From Bacteroidota bacterium (GTDB lineage Bacteria > Bacteroidota > Bacteroidia > Bacteroidales > VadinHA17): 9,387 bases of DNA. The first letter of the stretch is position 1. Each line of letters starts with the position of its first letter. The DNA lies in the NCBI GenBank assembly GCA_022711195.1, contig JAKLFN010000078.1, positions 1 to 9,387 of the forward strand. The letters are read 5' to 3'. A program made the translations under genes and the position numbers. Below the pieces are notes generated by a model. It did not search any database. It worked only from the letters and a program-made list of their open reading frames with translations, and was not told where the DNA came from. Below are positions 9,101 through 9,387 of the stretch, one piece after another.

Positions 9101-9387
9101 GAAATTGATGTAGCCGACGACGGGGTATTTGTAGCAATAAAACCACCGCCGCCACCACCGCCTTCGCCGAATGAACCAACATTATCGCCTCCCTTCCCTC
9201 CGCGTGCAGCAAGTGTCAGGTTTGAATAAGACTGAATATAGAGAGCCACCGTTCCGGCGGCGCCGCCGCCACCGTGGTCGCTCCGAACAGCGGCCCGGCG
9301 CGCTGGGAGGCCCGCCCACCGTTCGCTGGTCGCGGCAACGTCGCCTTGCGCGCTGGCCGGCAGGACGTGCCCCTGTCGCTGCAACAT
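6151..9387 (-). CDS. Giant T9SS-secreted multi-Ig adhesin-like protein with type B sorting domain (N-terminus missing)
   Basis: The frame is open from the right edge to TAG at 6153, giving 1078 residues. Residues 1 to about 37 come from GC-rich, probably foreign sequence. Then come a glycine-rich segment (about 38-120, with a run of seven Gly at 76-82), six Ig-like repeats of 92-101 residues (about 145-716), and Ig/PKD-like modules: 717-810 with DTTICNGS, 811-893 with QVCGPVYQL and YKFIWKEQNGIC, and 894-978 with FRWTVTNGAC. The end is a gliding-motility-type CHU_C (type B) sorting domain at about 983-1076, marked by ELVSPNEDGINDDLTI, NWNGLNSKGVEMPEGTYYY and the final GFIILKRQ. Such proteins cross the outer membrane by T9SS and act on the surface or in the medium as adhesins; SprB is the known example. 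The adjacent PorP/SprF gene is the probable dedicated partner. No enzyme domain is visible. The true start lies beyond the window; the ATG at 9387 is not credible. Confidence 0.93.
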   Translation of the reverse strand: MLQRQGHVLPASAQGDVAATSERWAGLPARRAAVRSDHGGGGAAGTVALYIQSYSNLTLAARGGKGGDNVGSFGEGGGGGGGFIATNTPSSATSISRLYTGGLVGQRNGSETGTGGNPGKSISTWTPILNGFLFNSIRSSATNTQTDSICSNQVPKPVTGTVPVGGSGTYSYTWQKSYDLSGLPSLIGGAILKDYVPAAAEADTFWIRRIVKDEVTLLTDTSKWVQINVTPEITGNLVGKDTIICFGQNPLNLNPRNAGPSEGNGHYYYQWLQNPDNINWNTSPNATGTSDGSSYDPPALTATTYYQRKVTSGRCFSYSSSVKITVLPSITGNTMVSADTVICEGTRFNKLRVTTPGGGFTGDYDFQWQDSSASAVWQSTSVADITAGYIPDTSKFAAKELIYFRRVVYSGPDSVCVSKSAPVLLTRWHKIGNNLISPDIQTICSGSVPANLTGTVPVMGDHVNYLYQWQDSSKLAGWTTRYTSSSPYTPPSLADTTWYRRVVASSACRDTSNKVVVDVHDPIINNIVEADTTVCNGADPEELRGKLPSGGNGTFGYQWYSSSDNFASNNVSISASGTSLDYDPPVLSASLSYRREVISGACKTFSNVLLVTVLPSITANTIAPDKPEVCFNTLPNPISGTPLTGGAGGTPTWIWQDSIAGGAWTNIAGGSLQNYTHTSNLQKQTWYRRIIRSGPADCCIDTSAIAVIDTLRLPTAVMTSVTDTTICNGSEVKLRITLTGAAGWNLAYNENSTPVNINNILTGKYTITRVPAAGSSVQTFNYTLAGLTDANGCAAVAGGLSGTRKAVVYRIPVTEAGSDDQVCGPVYQLKAVPSDGTGMWTFPGAVVSGDPSLYNTTVAIDSSFTTANVTYKFIWKEQNGICSSKDSVLIRFDNRIDPVDAGTGGDIMSFDNAVMVNASDLLSFESGLWTIESGSGDIELPESDSTYIKGLVTGENSFRWTVTNGACVLSDIITFIISNPVIPELVSPNEDGINDDLTITGLDFNTQTIELTILNGAGTPVFSTTNKNGNSEWENWNGLNSKGVEMPEGTYYYLLKVSSGKVPGNISKRSGFIILKRQ
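6160..6441 (-). other. Type B (CHU_C / gliding-motility C-terminal) T9SS sorting domain
   Basis: This encodes about residues 983-1076 of the large protein. The order PNEDGINDDL, a hydrophobic strand (IELTILNGAGTPVFST), the WENWNG turn, the MPEGTYYYLL strand and a terminal basic-hydrophobic strand is the standard layout of the family. In T9SS the domain is the export signal. Type B domains generally depend on a PorP/SprF-like partner, which is encoded next door. It ends two residues before the stop, as expected. Confidence 0.92.
7240..8955 (-). repeat. Six tandem Ig-like domain repeats in the large surface protein
   Basis: Six units of 92-101 residues begin near residues 145, 237, 334, 435, 527 and 621. 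Each shows a D-T/S-x-x-C strand, a P-x-x-L/I-x-G-T/x-P turn, a Y-x-Y/F-x-W-Q core, a Y-x-P-P/x-x-L loop, a T-x-Y/W-Y-R-R-x-V strand and a closing segment such as VTVLPSITGN that leads into the next unit. Units 2-6 carry a pair of cysteines (245/315, 343/416, 444/508, 535/602, 630/698-699) that could form a disulfide; unit 1 has only C150. The DNA of the units has diverged, so this is an old protein-level expansion, not a recent DNA duplication. Confidence 0.85.
9142..9162 (-). repeat. Poly-glycine tract (seven Gly codons)
   Basis: Seven consecutive glycine codons (residues 76-82) lie in a glycine-rich segment, between GSFGE and FIATN. On the plus strand this appears as a run of CCG/CCA/GCC triplets. 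The 11-mer ccgccgccacc inside it recurs at 9263-9273, next to the composition break near the right edge, so the tract is a plausible site for assembly errors. Confidence 0.8.
9275..9387. other. GC-rich terminal segment, probably foreign (chimeric join)
   Basis: The last 107 bases contain 80 G or C (75%), against 28 of 60 in the line 9181-9240. The change is abrupt, somewhere in 9250-9280. It coincides with a 14-base perfect palindrome (9255-9268, cggcggcgccgccg) and with a repeat of the CCGCCGCCACC tract. In the minus frame this segment encodes Arg/Ala-rich residues (MLQRQGHVLP...) unlike the Thr/Ser/Asn-rich protein that follows. Plus-strand frame 1 is also open to the edge with GC-rich third positions (NVALRAGRQDVPLSLQ), so it may be a piece of another organism's gene. 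Whether it is an assembly artefact or genuine transferred DNA cannot be settled here; artefact is more likely given its position at the very end. Confidence 0.6.

Noticed and set aside
8882..9229. Plus-strand proline-rich open frame of 115 codons
   Set aside because: The prolines are the reverse of the glycine codons in the surface protein on the other strand; it is a shadow frame.
9247..9387. Possible plus-strand coding fragment in the GC-rich end
   Set aside because: It is open to the edge with GC-rich third positions, but it is only about 47 codons, has no start or recognisable domain, and GC-rich DNA often looks coding in the mirrored frame. It is mentioned only as part of the foreign segment.

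Overview
The window reads as a piece of a Bacteroidota genome, probably environmental and of the Bacteroidales/Cytophaga-like kind. The evidence is the protein families: a PorP/SprF outer-membrane protein, a very large surface protein ending in a gliding-motility-type (type B) C-terminal sorting domain for the type IX secretion system (T9SS), a PD40/PKD protein, and a two-component-regulator-type propeller receptor. Base composition is moderate (about 45% GC in sampled lines), except for the last ~110 bases, which are about 75% GC.

All five genes lie on the minus strand, so the order of transcription runs from the right edge to the left edge. (1) 9387-6151: C-terminal 1078 codons of a giant secreted protein with a glycine-rich segment, six tandem Ig-like repeats, further Ig/PKD-like modules and a type B sorting domain. 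(2) 6149-5187: PorP/SprF-family protein. (3) 5183-3750: secreted PD40 propeller plus two PKD domains. (4) 3721-2720: secreted protein of unknown function. (5) 2723-1: membrane receptor with an extracytoplasmic propeller, Y_Y_Y domain, one membrane helix, coiled coil and a SpoIIE-type PP2C phosphatase; its C-terminus runs off the left edge.

The genes are packed with 1-, 3- and 28-base gaps and a 4-base ATGA overlap, so they look like one operon with translational coupling. No promoter, terminator, RNA gene, mobile element or CRISPR array is visible. No stretch longer than 28 bases lacks a gene.

Inferred working model: the PorP/SprF protein is the dedicated T9SS partner that exports or holds the type B-tagged adhesin. 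The PD40-PKD protein and the unknown secreted protein are accessory surface or periplasmic partners. The propeller-phosphatase senses something outside the inner membrane and signals by dephosphorylating a cytoplasmic target. The adhesin/SprF/PD40 grouping follows a known Bacteroidota pattern. The translationally coupled unknown protein and phosphatase receptor are the less usual part.

Caution: the right end (about 9255-9387) has a sharply different composition and is probably a chimeric assembly join. The apparent ATG at 9387 should not be taken as the start of the large gene.
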